Shown: piece by piece, positions 24,001 to 32,850 of the stretch | Layout: every line of letters begins with the position of its first letter | Position numbering within the stretch: the first letter of the stretch is position 1 | From: Heligmosomoides polygyrus polygyrus | Lineage: Eukaryota > Nematoda > Chromadorea > Rhabditida > Heligmosomidae | Direction of reading: 5' to 3' | Length of the DNA stretch: 64,000 nucleotides | NCBI GenBank assembly: GCA_947396885.1 | Contig: OX377201.1 | Span: 29,117,923-29,181,922 of the forward strand | Program-made: the position numbers and the translations under genes | The notes under the pieces: model-generated | Database searches by the model: none | The model's input: the letters and a program-made list of their open reading frames with translations, nothing else | Told to the model about the DNA's origin: nothing

Positions 24001-27000
24001 GCGATTACGAATTCGACATCCGTTTTTGAAAATTCTACCGATTTTTGGCATGTTGCAGCCGTTTGAGGTTTTTAGGATCAGGATCACTGACCACCCTCAG
24101 TTATCGGTATGGGGGATCTCCTGCCATAATCGGCCAAATGCACTTCGGCATCGTATCCGACACCCTGAATAACCCCTGCCTTTATAGGAAGTTTGAGCTA
24201 AATCGGTGTTCCTGTCCCGACCACCCTCAGTTATCCAGAAGGAAATCCAAAACCTATCGAAATCGGCGGAATTTTCGAAAACTCGTAATCAGCGCACCAG
24301 ATAGCCCCCAGATGATTTTGGATGAGGGCATTTGGCCAATTTCGAAAATGTCGATTTTCGATGACGTCATCGTCCAGGCAGACTCGACAAGGTGCGCCCT
24401 CGTCCTCGAGGGAAATTGTCAAAAATCAATTTTCCCGGAATTGGCCGAGATTGATACCGTTCGGTAGAGCTTTTCGAACTGAACAGAACGATTCTTTTGT
24501 CAAAAACTCAAATGTGGGCGGGTAAGGGGGGAAGAAACTTCACCGCTGCCCCCGCAGCTCTAAAATGGCAGCTGGGACTAAAGCAGTTTACGCAGCTGGA
24601 AAGTTATGGGCACTTCATCGTAAAGTACCTTAGCTGTTTTGCTAGTTTACGCATTCGTAGGCCGCTAGATGATCGCGTGTTCGTACAGTGGTCGACTGAA
24701 ATCGGAAAAAATAGTGTCACACAATAGTGCCAGCATATTCGCACCGCTGTAACTTTGTCCATTCATAGGCTGCATTACTGCGTTTCAGCGCACCTATAGA
24801 GCTTTCTAAGAGCGCGGGTAGCGCAGTCGGAGGAGGCGCCGGCTGTTCCGTGCACCCGATACCAGGTTTCTGGCTCGGATTTCCCGCCCGGGTTGAAGTG
24901 AACTCACGCGTGAGTGCAGCTTGGTCCAAGTGGCGTTCGCTGACTGGTGTGCTCTGCGATAGGAAGATACCAGAGCACCTGAAGTCGAAGATCTACAGAG
25001 CAGTCGTGCGGCCAGTAGGCTGTACGGCGCTGAGTGTTGGCCTGCGACTAAGGAAGTTGAAACGCGCCTCAGCGTCATGGAGACGAAGATGCTGCGCTGG
25101 ACGGCTGGAGTCACCCGCATGGACCGCATCAGAAATGATGCTATCGGCAGAAGTTCGGTGTCGTGCCGATAGCGGATAGGATGCGCGAAGCTCGCTTACG
25201 ATGGTACGGCCACGTTCTGCGTGGAAAGGAAGACAGCGTCCGCAAGATAGGCCTTGAGTTGGAAGTGTCAGGAAAGCGGCCTAGAGGACGCCCGAAGCAG
25301 CGTTGGTCGGATACGTTACACATAGCATGAAAGTAACTGGCGTCCACACCAGAAGAGCGGACCCTGCGACGAAGCGGGACAAACGCTGAAGAAGAAGAAG
25401 AAGAAGAAGAAGGGAGCATGCAACGGCTTTCGACCCCTTGCGGCCGACAACTCGTCCGCGGCCGGCCTTCTCAATGGAGCGCAAGTTTTCAATTTTGGCG
25501 ATTTTTGATCTTTCATATGAAATGTATATACCGAACGATAGAGCTCGATCTCCTGAGCTCAAATATGCTCCTGTTTTTTCAAACGGATGATTTTGGGCGA
25601 GTTATAGCAAAAAGACACAAAAACCGCAAAAGTGCGGTTTTTTCGGCGTCTATTCAAAAGACGCGTCCGGTACTGTACGCGTGTATAGAGAATGGATTGT
25701 ACCTAGAACCAACTGAAAACAAAATGAAAATTTCAAATAGTTTCTGAAGGCTACATCTTTGTCAGTCTCGTGTAAGCTTAAACGTATAAGCCCATTTGCT
25801 TACCCGAAGACAAGCAACGAGAAATGCTCGGTTTCCATCCAGGTTCACAGTGAAGGCAACGTTTTTGAAATAGTCGAGATCCCTTTCAGACGGATACGCT
25901 GAATACAAAAGCATCGAAGCAGCCGACCAAGCGAGTGACATCGGAATGACGAATACGAGAAAGAGTCGTCCTCCGTACGTGAGCACCCAGTTTCTCCTAA
26001 ATCGACGAGAAACTACGATTCCTAGTCACCTGAATCGCTATTTTATGCAAATCTCAGTGCGCCGTTCGACTGATTTCCCTTAATTGTCAAACCTGCAGAC
26101 TTGTAAATATCGGAAAATGAAGAGCGATGGCGACACTATGATGGATGTGCAAAGCAGGACGATCCAAACAATCAGAAACGTGCGTCCGACGTACAACGAC
26201 ACGAGAAAACCTCCTTTTACGAACAGCACTGACGAGGTTTTGCTGTCAGCAGCGACGGTCTAAATATTTAGCTGGCAGCAGCACTGGCTAAACACTAGTC
26301 GTACTTCAGATCACAATTACTAAACATCGAAGTAAAATTTCATCTTGCGAACAGCTAAACGGTTCATTCGTAACCATTATAATAAAAAATTGATTTTCCT
26401 ATACATAGCAAAACTGTGGCATAAATTATTCAAAAAAGTATGGAATGTGTTATAAATTTTGAGCAGAACACATTCCTCTCTGTGTTTGTCTCAAAGGATT
26501 TTGGGCAGCATTTTAAACAATTCAATATAATGGAGATTCTGTTGATATCATTTACCTCGATTTGTCCAAAGCTTTCGACAAGGTGTGTCATAAGAAACTT
26601 CTAGCCAAATTTTATCAAGAGGGCATTAGGGGATCTCTTCTAGCATGGATTCGCTCTTACTTGAGTGGGAGACATATGCGTGTTAAGGTGGGAAACTCCT
26701 TTTCTAGTTGCTATGATTGTACAAGTGGAGTGCCTCAGGGAGGTGTATTATCTCCGATTTTGTTCCTTGTATATACTTGCGATCTTCCTTCCTGTTTAAT
26801 TACAGATCCTTGTGTGAAGGTGCAAGTGTATGCTGATGATATAAAGATTTACGGCGCTTACAATGATGGCAATAAGGCTCAGGTCTATCAAGCTTTATCT
26901 CAGTCCATCAACAATATGATGGTGTGGGCCAACGCTTGGGAGCTACCTGTGAATCTTTCGAAAACATCAGTTTTTCATGTTGGAAATTCGGACAGCAACG

Positions 27001-28341
27001 AGTACTGTTTCAACAACTGTGTTCTAACCTCCATATCAGAGGTACGGGATCTTGGAGTGTTTCTAGATTGTGGGTTAACATTTGAAAAACACATTGATAC
27101 TATTGTGCAAAAAGCTTTTGCCACACTTTTCCTGATTTGCAGAAATATTAAGTGTGATGACCACTCTATACTGATCACTCTATATAAATCGTTTGTCATT
27201 CCTATTCTAGAGTACTGTTCTAATGTTTGGAGTCCTTTTACCAAAAAGTCTCAAACCAAAATTGAAAAAGTGCAAAAGACCTTCACAAAAATTCTATTTT
27301 ATAGATGCGTACGTACTCCAAACGATACACGAATGATTCCCAACTACTGAGGAAAGGCTTAGACTTTTCAACCTCAAAAGCCTGTTTTATAGGCGTGTTT
27401 TCAGCGACCTAGTTTTCTGCTTTAAAGTACTAAAAGGCGAATCAAGACTTAAAGCTAGCAAATATTGGACGTTCTTGCCAACGCTGGGTCACCGTAATCA
27501 CTACCGTTTTCACTACCCTAGGGTGAAAAAGAGATGTCGTGATAAAGTGTTCAATTCGCTTTTTTACCGTGGCGCTCGCTGGCTGCAAATGTTGCCTGCA
27601 AGCTTATTAGAATCGCCAAATGCCAAAATTTTTCGTAGTAGGTTGAGGAAAATAAACCTACTCTCGACGCTGCATTTAAAGGACATTTCCTGAATATATG
27701 CATCATTGCTTTCCTTTTTTTGGCAGATTTTACTTCCGTTTTACTTTTATTTACTTTAAAAAAAACTTACTTTGGTTTTTTTGTGCTGTTAAGTGTTTTT
27801 TGTTCACTTGTTGTTTGATTTATACTTTACTTTAAGTTACTAATCTGGTTTCTGTATTGATGCCTAATTAGTTCCCCAATGTTATCTGATTTCTGGCATT
27901 GTTGTTCACTCAATTTCCTCAACACTTTTCTTTGCTGTCCTTGGTTTTTTGTCAATTGTAATGCCTTTGTAAACTCATTTGCCACTTTTCCACTGCGTCC
28001 CCTAGCAGCCGTCATGTGGGCTTCAATGGGAGCGGCGGACCTACTAAGATGGTATCCGGAGCCGTTCTCCCTTGCGACTTGCAGTGTTGGGGGGCCACTG
28101 CTCGTGTCCCATTGAACTGCCCACTCCATAAACCTTTGTTTCTGCGTTTTCCTCTTCCTTTATTTCTAAGTCGACCCCTGTTGATCAATTTTTTCTTGTG
28201 AGCTATCATCACTAAACGCTAGGTTGAGTTAATGAGGAGTTTAGTTGTTTGTTTTTGTTCTCATTTTCTAAAGATCGTTGCCTTGTTTTCACCGTGTCCA
28301 TGTTTGTTAACTGTTGATCATGGCGCACTATATAGTGCAAA

Positions 28342-28384
<43 letters not shown>

Positions 28385-31300
28385 ATTCACACGACACGAA
28401 ACAAGCCTTTCGCTACCCCTTGAAATGCGATAACCAAGACTGCTGACCTGATGTAAATATACCATTTTCTCGTAAAATTGAACAGTCTTCTAAACAAGCC
28501 TAAAGCTTTTAAAATAACACTGAACTTCTTCCAAATTAAAATGAGCTTCATACACATTACACTGCAGGCTCTCCGAGAATGTTAGAATAACATGTTTATG
28601 TTAAAGAAAAATTTAGTTAGACTTTCATTAAAACTTTTTATTCGCCTGCTCCAACAAGTGAACAAACTCTCTAAAATTTTGCAAAATTTCTATTTTTCAA
28701 TGTTAATTTTCCATTTTAAAAAATCGTACGGAATTTCAAGCCGGGTTCACTTATAGGGGTGGGTAACTTTAAAAACATTTGAAGAAAGTCGTAGTAAGCT
28801 TTCTTGAACAAAAAGTTGTCGTAACCCTTATGAAGAGACTCGCTCGTTTTGTTCGTGTTTGGAAGATGTTAAATCCGTAGGTATCTCAAGCTGTATATGT
28901 GTGCTATTGATCGATACGTGTGAATGGGCATGCAAATCCCGCAGATGTAAGCTATGCCTAAGAAGGTCACAGTCTTTCGGAGGCGCTATGAATGCGAAGA
29001 AAAGAAAAAAAGAAAATTGTAAGCCATTAAAACGGTAACGAACGTTCTGCTTCTAGAGTAGTCCGAAAACGGCTTATTTAAGAAACCCGAATCGCATATA
29101 CGATTTTAGGCTAGGTAATTTTCTTTTTGAAGCCACATTTCGACCCAAATATTGTCCCATAAGTCTCCGCCGTATTTTTCAACGATTCATTGCGAATTTC
29201 GCCGGCGGTCTGTTGCACAGCACTATACAGCTTTCGAAAGAGAATGATTTGCTCTATCAGAATGTGTGTTGCATTTATTTTTCATCCTGAATTTTGTCAA
29301 TTTTTAGGTCGTTGAAGTGAAAAGTGAAAAAGTGGAAAAGTGACCATCTGCGCAGTCGCTTCTCTCCGCTTAGGTTTGGAATTTTCTGCGCAGTTTTTAT
29401 AGCATTTGGAAGTCAGTGTTCTGTACTACAATAACACGTGTTGGTCCTATTTGCTCAATTGTCCTTTATTGATTTTTAGGCCTTCAAATTGGTACGTCCG
29501 AAGGAGAAGATTTGTTTATAACGACAGTTCCTGCTCTGTGGTTGGACTTTTTTGCTCGGTGTTATAAGTCGTTCGAGAGAGAATGTCTTGCTCTATAAGA
29601 ATTTGTGACTCGTTTGACGCGTTTATTGGATCATTCTTCAATACTCGCATCTAACATTTTTCGGAAAATCTTGTGGACGTGCACGACGATTTCTGCCGTC
29701 GTACGCTTTCATAACTTCTTTTCGATGACATGTGCTCAAAGGAGCAGGCATTTTGCTCCAAGATGATGCAGATAGCAAAGTTTTGAGATCAGGAGTTTAA
29801 CTGACACCACCTGCTTTACAGCAACCCAGAAACCTTGTCTCCACTGCCTTTTCAGCGTACATAGTTGACTGATTACCAGAGAAAATGCCCGAACCGCGTC
29901 GCGTCTGTTTCGGTGCGAGAAAATGCCCGCAACCAGGGGAGAAAAGGCCCGTGACCAGGGGAGAAAATATCTGCTGCTATTGAATGGTTTGGTTTTCGAT
30001 AAGGTCCACTACAACAACCACTACAGGAAAGACAACGCCGTGTCCATGAAGAAATTGAAAGATCAATTCCAGCCGCTGATGTAACTCCTAGAGTGTGTTA
30101 GCGTTGTTTGGATTCATGGCAGACTTAATGGCCTTACCGTGATCGAGAAGCTTTGGGGAAGATTCTCGTTATGAAAGGTATACTCAATGGTTAAGATATT
30201 ATCAACGGTGTTTTATATGAAAAGAATACTTGAAAACACTGAAAGGAGCGAAAGAAGCGTTTTCGCAGAGGTCTCAATTTTTAAGTCGTAAAGCTAGAGA
30301 ACAAGCACATCAGCGGAATCTGGTAACTTAGAGTTACTTTTCGAAGCAATGAGCTGCGGAACTGTAAGCCACCTCAATTTTTGAGTTTTTTGAGTCACAT
30401 GAACGCCACATGGAGTGAACAGTAAGGAATATGCACTTCAAAGTCATGAGAAGTAGAAAATGAAAAGTGACAGAACTTACTTGGGAATTTATTTACAAAT
30501 TGGTTTCAAGGTTGTACAGAGGTCTTTCTGATAAAGTCTTCATTTTGGACCAATCATTTCTTTCTTTACTAAAACAGGATTTGAAGACAAATTTTTCAAC
30601 TTTCATTGCTTTTCAAATATTTTTATCTGACAACTGCTGGTTTCGTAAATACTTGTTGTGCTCTTTTTAATTAAAGTTTTTCTTAGTACAGGATTTTTAT
30701 TTTGATTTGCTTTGTTGTTGTTTTTCTGATATTTCCACTTTTTTATCTAAATAAAAGATTTAAATATCTGAATGGTTAGTTACAACATGGGTTTTACCAA
30801 AAAGGTTATTAAAATGACCAGAAATTACGATGTAGCACCTTGCCAAAAATCTTTCAAGTCCCCTTCTCGAAATATAGAGTGGTTTTCGAACATGAAATCT
30901 TGCTATCAACTTCTTATTAGAGCTTTGATACGAATGAAACGTTGCGGAAATAGAGAATTATATAATAGTAACGATACATTCGGTTAAGGGTCTCCTAATA
31001 AGCGGATTTCCCACAGTTTCAAACTTTTCTTAGTTTCCTAAGTGGTGTTTACCGCCCAAAGTTGTTTTCTTAATGGGGCGCTTTTGCTAATCACCACACG
31101 ATGGTGTCTTCTGGTGTGCTATACGTTCTTTTCGTCAACCCGGGCATTTTCTCCGCACGCAGTGCGCGCCGTGAGATTCGGGCATTTTCTCCGTAGACCA
31201 CTTTCGCCACTGTTCATGCATACCACATTGTACGCCTCTTAACTCAGAAAATCGTCTAATTTTATGCGAAGATGCTAATGGTAGCAATCATCATTTGATA

Positions 31301-31742
31301 TGTCGAAACTGTTATAAAAATATGAGTAAAAATGGGACTGCAAGAAACGAAACGTCATGACGGGGTTCGATGGTTTTTTCTTCAAAGTCGGAGCACTTAT
31401 GCATTATTAGAGAGAGCTTCACTGGCTTCGTAAATTCGACAATTTTGAACAGGTAAAACTTCGTTCAACTCAAGGTGGGGAAAACTAGCCCTGCTCTGAA
31501 CAAGACCTCAAATTGTGCAGTTTGCGAGATTAAGTGGGCTCACTCACTGGACACGACACGGCAGTCCATATGCTGAAGAGCAGATCGACGCATGTTGCGA
31601 AGATCATCATCCACTTGTATAGTCCGATAGTCTTCGACCTTGCCTTTGATATAGCAATGATCAGGAGGACGTTGACGAATACGGAGATGGCACCGCTGAT
31701 GTAGGCGTTGAAATTAGCTATCAGACCTACGTCTACGGTCAT
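14784..31742 (-). CDS. nematode Str-type serpentine chemoreceptor, five exons
   Basis: Joining 31742-31548, 26259-26093, 25996-25804, 15335-15141 and 15083-14784 gives 349 residues with no stop and consistent phase (0, 2, 0, 0). Seven hydrophobic segments appear at about residues 15-33, 41-59, 84-112, 131-152, 196-222, 251-275 and 281-303. Family-like landmarks are IGLYKWMMIF after segment 1, SLFIFRYLQVCRRNW after segment 3, AKTMQLQRQLQKSLVIQ after segment 5, and SPVLNAIAVMYFVKDFR at segment 7 (compare YPxxDPLxxxxxIKDYR in Str receptors). Length matches the family's usual 330-350. Such receptors sit in the ciliary membrane of sensory neurons and detect odorants through G proteins; the ligand is unknown here. 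A pyrimidine-rich CTCTCTTTCAG lies five bases before the ATG, as for trans-splicing. Introns 1 and 3 are swollen by mobile elements. The last 45 residues after segment 7 are less certain. Confidence 0.82.
15141..15335 (-). CDS. receptor exon 4
   Basis: 195 bp, acceptor CTTCTCTTTTCAG, donor ATTCAG|GTTTGTT. Encodes PTDKFGDDDRARVLL, transmembrane segment 5 and the basic third inner loop (AKTMQLQRQLQKSLVIQ) that in this class precedes segment 6. Phase 0 at both ends. Confidence 0.85.
15336..16400. other. intron 3 sequence, no recognised feature
   Basis: A+T-rich intron sequence of the receptor gene. The 95-residue plus frame 15465-15752 has no recognisable motifs. A TTGGAAGAGTGTCCAATT motif at 16044-16061 recurs in a hairpin at 38127-38178, hinting at a decayed small element. 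Confidence 0.4.
16400..17170 (-). pseudogene. Tc1-like transposase 3' fragment
   Basis: On the minus strand, 17170-16851 encodes QQNNGAVHASRPT (second catalytic aspartate region), then TDWPVCCPDSSPMENMWG, which is the DWPxxSPDLNPIEN(V/L)WG block containing the final catalytic glutamate, then VVREVYSNN. The closing ILNFVNSMNNTMHDVIRSN (compare NLVNSMxxRxxxVI) is split by a SINE inserted at 16563-16874 and resumes below 16549. The N-terminal half is missing, so it is a relic. It lies in intron 3 of the receptor gene. Confidence 0.75.
16563..16874 (+). mobile_element. tRNA-derived SINE with 14-bp target duplication
   Basis: A tRNA-like head carries an A box (TAGCGCAGTCGGAGGAGGC) and a B box (GGTTCGGATTTCC). 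A body follows with GTCGGTGAATTGGTACCAG, CATCGGCTGGCCACTGCAAG and GCATCCC, and a tail TTTATCCTTTATCC. Direct repeats ATTGACAAAGTTCA flank it (16549-16562 and 16875-16888), as expected from LINE-assisted retrotransposition. It sits inside the Tc1 fragment. Relatives: 24813, 35458, 52205, 61835, 62365, 62755, 63085. Overlapping frames such as 16618-16965 are not genes. Confidence 0.88.
17170..19300. other. intron 3 sequence, unassigned
   Basis: More receptor-intron sequence. It contains pyrimidine-rich stretches (17420-17530), a hairpin-forming pair CCAGACGTT / AACGTCTGATT near 18534-18575, and the minus frame 17900-18187 (95 residues) that I cannot assign. No recognised transposase or receptor exon was found; a missed small exon is not needed because exons 3 and 4 join in phase. 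Confidence 0.4.
19300..20617 (-). mobile_element. Helitron-like non-autonomous element, minisatellite-rich
   Basis: On the minus strand the unit begins TCCTACTATATATAAAAGAG at 20617, preceded by A, as for Helitron 5' ends (TC.., insertion between A and T). The same first 16 bases start the element at 39924. The interior is almost all tandem repeat: a roughly 43-bp GACACGTCTTCTGAAYYCGG unit on both sides (19310-19470 and 20090-20520) and a short pyrimidine-rich repeat between. The 3' end was not pinned down. No Rep-helicase frame is present. Confidence 0.6.
19490..20095 (+). repeat. TTCACCGGTCCC minisatellite
   Basis: Irregular repeats of CCTTCACCGGTCC, TTACTGGTCCC and similar units, roughly 24-30 bp apart. 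The plus strand is nearly free of G except in the GGT core. It stays open in several frames (up to 195 residues at 19548-20135), giving proline-, leucine- and serine-rich pseudo-proteins. It is embedded between copies of a different 43-bp repeat inside the Helitron-like element. Confidence 0.8.
20790..20930. mobile_element. possible small inverted-repeat element
   Basis: GTTTCGATTACTGCTGTG at about 20798 pairs imperfectly with CACAGCAGAGCACTAATCGAAAC ending about 20927. The core contains CCTAACGTTTCGACCTG, and a related CTGACGTTTCGACGG occurs near 38010. Termini are imperfect and no target duplication is clear. Confidence 0.4.
21235..21345 (-). repeat. tRNA-like sequence (A and B boxes)
   Basis: Minus strand: GTGGCGCAGGGGTAGAGC (A-box-like) followed after about 35 bases by GGTTCGAGTCC (B box). 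Acceptor and anticodon stems do not pair as in a working tRNA, so this is a tRNA-derived repeat or pseudogene, not a tRNA gene. It lies in intron 3. Confidence 0.55.
21550..22330 (+). pseudogene. mariner-family transposase relic
   Basis: The plus strand gives TICHWFERFRLGDESLED, then VKELAQHVGVEGSTIIRHL (second helix-turn-helix), KKLDKWIPHEL, and DRIVTCDEKWILYGN with the first catalytic aspartate. A degraded stretch with a C run follows, then FFKHLGRCVKDKKF near the third catalytic position. Many stops and shifts are present and the second aspartate block is not recognisable. It is an old copy, unlike the copy at 52989-54308. It lies in intron 3 of the receptor gene. Confidence 0.75.
22480..22620. 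repeat. TATTTATTTAT-rich low-complexity tract
   Basis: Two blocks of TTTATTTATTTAATATATT around 22513-22532 and 22563-22585 make a local imperfect duplication of about 50 bp. It could be remains of LINE tails, but no coding remnant adjoins it. Confidence 0.6.
22764..25677. mobile_element. foldback element F2 (TACAGTACCG ends)
   Basis: Begins TACAGTACCGGACGCGTC at 22764; the reverse complement ends at 25677. Outer arms are 22764-23020 and 25415-25677, inner arms 23690-24060 and 24230-24560, leaving a centre of about 170 bp. The right side is interrupted by a chimeric retroelement (24813-25411). Internal modules shared with F1 and F4 include GCACAATGCATACAGGATCGAACC at about 23266. It lies in receptor intron 3. 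Frames such as 22870-23226 are not supported as genes. No transposase is present. Confidence 0.8.
24813..25411 (+). mobile_element. chimeric element: SINE tRNA head joined to RTE 3' end
   Basis: Bases 24813-24893 match the tRNA-like head of the local SINE family (GTAGCGCAGTCGGAGGAGGC, then CTCGGATTTCCCGCCC). At about 24893 the sequence switches to the 3' coding end of the RTE element (WSKWRSLTGVLCDRK in plus frame 24850-25179). It runs to the RTE terminus GGGACAAACGCTGAAGAAGAAG with a GAA repeat tail. Codons are shifted, so no protein is made. This is the product expected if a reverse transcriptase switched templates, or a SINE that gained an RTE tail. Confidence 0.75.
25804..25996 (-). CDS. 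receptor exon 3
   Basis: 193 bp, acceptor CGATTTAG, donor CTTCGG|GTAAGC. Encodes RNWVLTYGGRLFLVFVIP with transmembrane segment 4 and the second extracellular loop, ending RAFLVACLR in phase 0. The right end of foldback F2 is only about 126 bp away, inside intron 3. Confidence 0.82.
26093..26259 (-). CDS. receptor exon 2
   Basis: 167 bp, acceptor ATATTTAG before ACCGTCGC, donor TGCAG|GTTTGAC. It encodes TVAADSKTSSVLFVKGG, transmembrane segment 3 and FIFRYLQVC, with two bases left over that join the next exon in frame as an arginine codon. It is not visible as an ATG-initiated reading frame. Confidence 0.8.
26260..26528. other. intron 1 sequence, no feature
   Basis: A+T-rich start of receptor intron 1 on the low-coordinate side, adjoining the LINE that begins near 26529. 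Nothing else was recognised. Confidence 0.4.
26529..27350 (+). pseudogene. CR1-like reverse transcriptase, palm and thumb
   Basis: A 262-residue open stretch from the first catalytic aspartate (LSKAFDKV) through YADD to the thumb. N-terminal endonuclease and RT fingers are absent because of 5' truncation. The stop after MIPNY separates it from a C-terminal piece (27355-27693). It is among the best-preserved RT fragments in the window, suggesting a relatively young insertion. Confidence 0.8.
28338..28384 (+). repeat. (AAAT)n LINE tail
   Basis: About eleven tandem AAAT units directly after TATAGTGC at the end of the CR1-like LINE; the terminal simple repeat of the element. Confidence 0.95.
28386..28950. 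other. intron sequence with a dispersed repeat
   Basis: Bases 28475-28700 resemble 36235-36440: both contain a CTTCTAAA..AAGC/CTTT block, CTTCCAAATYAAAA and a TTAAARTTTTwATTC end. This suggests an old dispersed repeat, class unknown. Otherwise no gene-like signal. Confidence 0.4.
28950..29645 (+). repeat. dispersed repeat of ~170-bp degenerate units
   Basis: Units at about 29222, 29391 and 29560 share GAAAGAGAATG.TTTGCTCTAT.AGAAT, TTTATTG..TTTTTAGGTC and TGGTTGGACTTTTTTGC. The same sequence occurs at 63360-63715 and, inverted, at 63770-64000. It lies in receptor intron 1. Class unknown; possibly the arm of a foldback family. Confidence 0.6.
29878..31196. mobile_element. inverted-repeat element with GAGAAAATGCCCG motifs
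   Basis: The left end has three spaced copies of GAGAAAATGCCCG or a variant (29882, 29919, 29940). The right end has two copies of the complement CGGGCATTTTCTC (31143, 31179). The spacing between the outer and second copies is similar at the two ends (about 35 bp) and the intervening bases are GC-rich at both. Repeated short motifs near each end are typical of transposase-binding sites. The interior has no recognisable transposase. No target duplication was identified. Confidence 0.5.
31200..31547. other. intron 1 next to exon 1, no feature
   Basis: Sequence between the short-motif element and receptor exon 1. Nothing recognised apart from the donor GTGAGTG at 31547-31541. Confidence 0.4.
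31548..31742 (-). CDS. receptor exon 1
   Basis: 65 codons beginning MTVDVGLIANFNAY, covering transmembrane segments 1 and 2 and ending ..TAVSCP. The donor is CCA|GTGAGTG, phase 0. The acceptor CTCTCTTTCAG ends at 31748, leaving a five-base leader before the ATG. Confidence 0.82.
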
Positions 31743-32850
31743 TTGTCCTGAAAGAGAGGAGGTAGCCGGTATACAGTTACTACTGCACGTATTTTAAAAC
31801 AAATAAAAAAGACGGGAGATAAAAAAATAAGCAGTGGAAGTGAATTATAATTTCAAAGCTTTATGGAGAACAAGTGCCGATTGAACATTGCAAGTGATGA
31901 ATAGTATTGACACCGAATCTTTCTCATAATCTTACAAATTCGCCAATTTGAAAAGAATGAAGCAGCCAAATCGCTTGTTTCGTCCGCTGGAGTTATTTCG
32001 ATACATCTTCTAGATTGAAAGGCCGGTATGTTGCGTGCCTGTGTTAACGCTCCGAAATAGCTGTGAGGGAATTCAATGACAAAGCACAACAAATTATACC
32101 ATTTGTAGAATAATTCTTGCCATGTTGCTTACTGCAAACTCATGGTTGATTTATGATAATTAAAACAAGCTCTGAGTTTGAGTTCCTGAAGAGCGTCGAG
32201 TATTGCAACATGATTTATGCTTATATTCTCCTTGACAAGAAGTAAGCAGTGACAAGCAGGTGTCCGCTCGTGATCTCCCATTAGGGTCGCCTTGGGTCGT
32301 ACTAGCTTAAAGAGGCCTCTGGGACACAAGGCTCGCCGTGGTCAAAGCTATAATAGCATCGACTGTGTGGTTTCCGTGCGTTTGCGCTTATCCGAAATCG
32401 GGCCTATGTTATTCAAACTTGGCACCATTTAGTACCACAGTGACACTTGATGCGTAACAAATACAGATCTGCTGAAACCATAGAGGATTTCTGAGTTTCG
32501 ATGAATCTCGTCAACGAAAAGGACATGCCACTGGGGATCTCGGAGGGGTCGTAAATCAGTTAACGAAGCCGAGGAAGCAAAAGCTTCATAACTAGGTAAC
32601 TGTGCAATCGTTTTAGAAGATGTTTAGATCGCTGGATAGAAAATGATACGGGGCTTCTAATGGTGTTAGATTTTAAACAAATAACTTTGAAAAGAGTTAT
32701 GGCAATGCAACGCTTTCTGACAGATTATTCCGTCGCAAAGCGTCTTTTTTTTGCAAAGAATTTGAGCGGTATTGTAGTAGCACCAGAGCTGACTTCTCAA
32801 CTCGTAAACTGAAATTCCGTCGAAACTGATGGATTTCTGGCTTTCAGCCG
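31743..32850. promoter_or_regulatory. upstream region of the receptor gene
   Basis: About 1.1 kb upstream of the receptor start on the minus strand. A trans-splice-type acceptor (CTCTCTTTCAG ending at 31748) is the only defined signal. The minus frames 31853-32092 and 32129-32329 lack recognisable domains. The promoter presumably lies here, but no specific element can be shown. Confidence 0.4.

Larger units (their letters stand above)
26529..28385 (+). mobile_element. 5'-truncated CR1-like LINE
   Basis: Starts abruptly within the RT domain at DIIYLDLSKAFDKVCHKK. The main frame 26562-27350 contains SGVPQGGVLSPILF, VYADDIKIYGAY (catalytic YADD), LGVFLDCGLTFEKH and YKSFVIPILEYCSNVWSP. After one stop the frame resumes (27355-27693) with RRVFSDLVFCFKVLKG and ends RSRLRKINLL. 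A 3' untranslated region of about 640 bp runs to a perfect (AAAT)n tail at 28338-28384. 5' truncation and a short-repeat tail are typical of this LINE type. It sits in receptor intron 1 in the opposite orientation. Confidence 0.85.
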
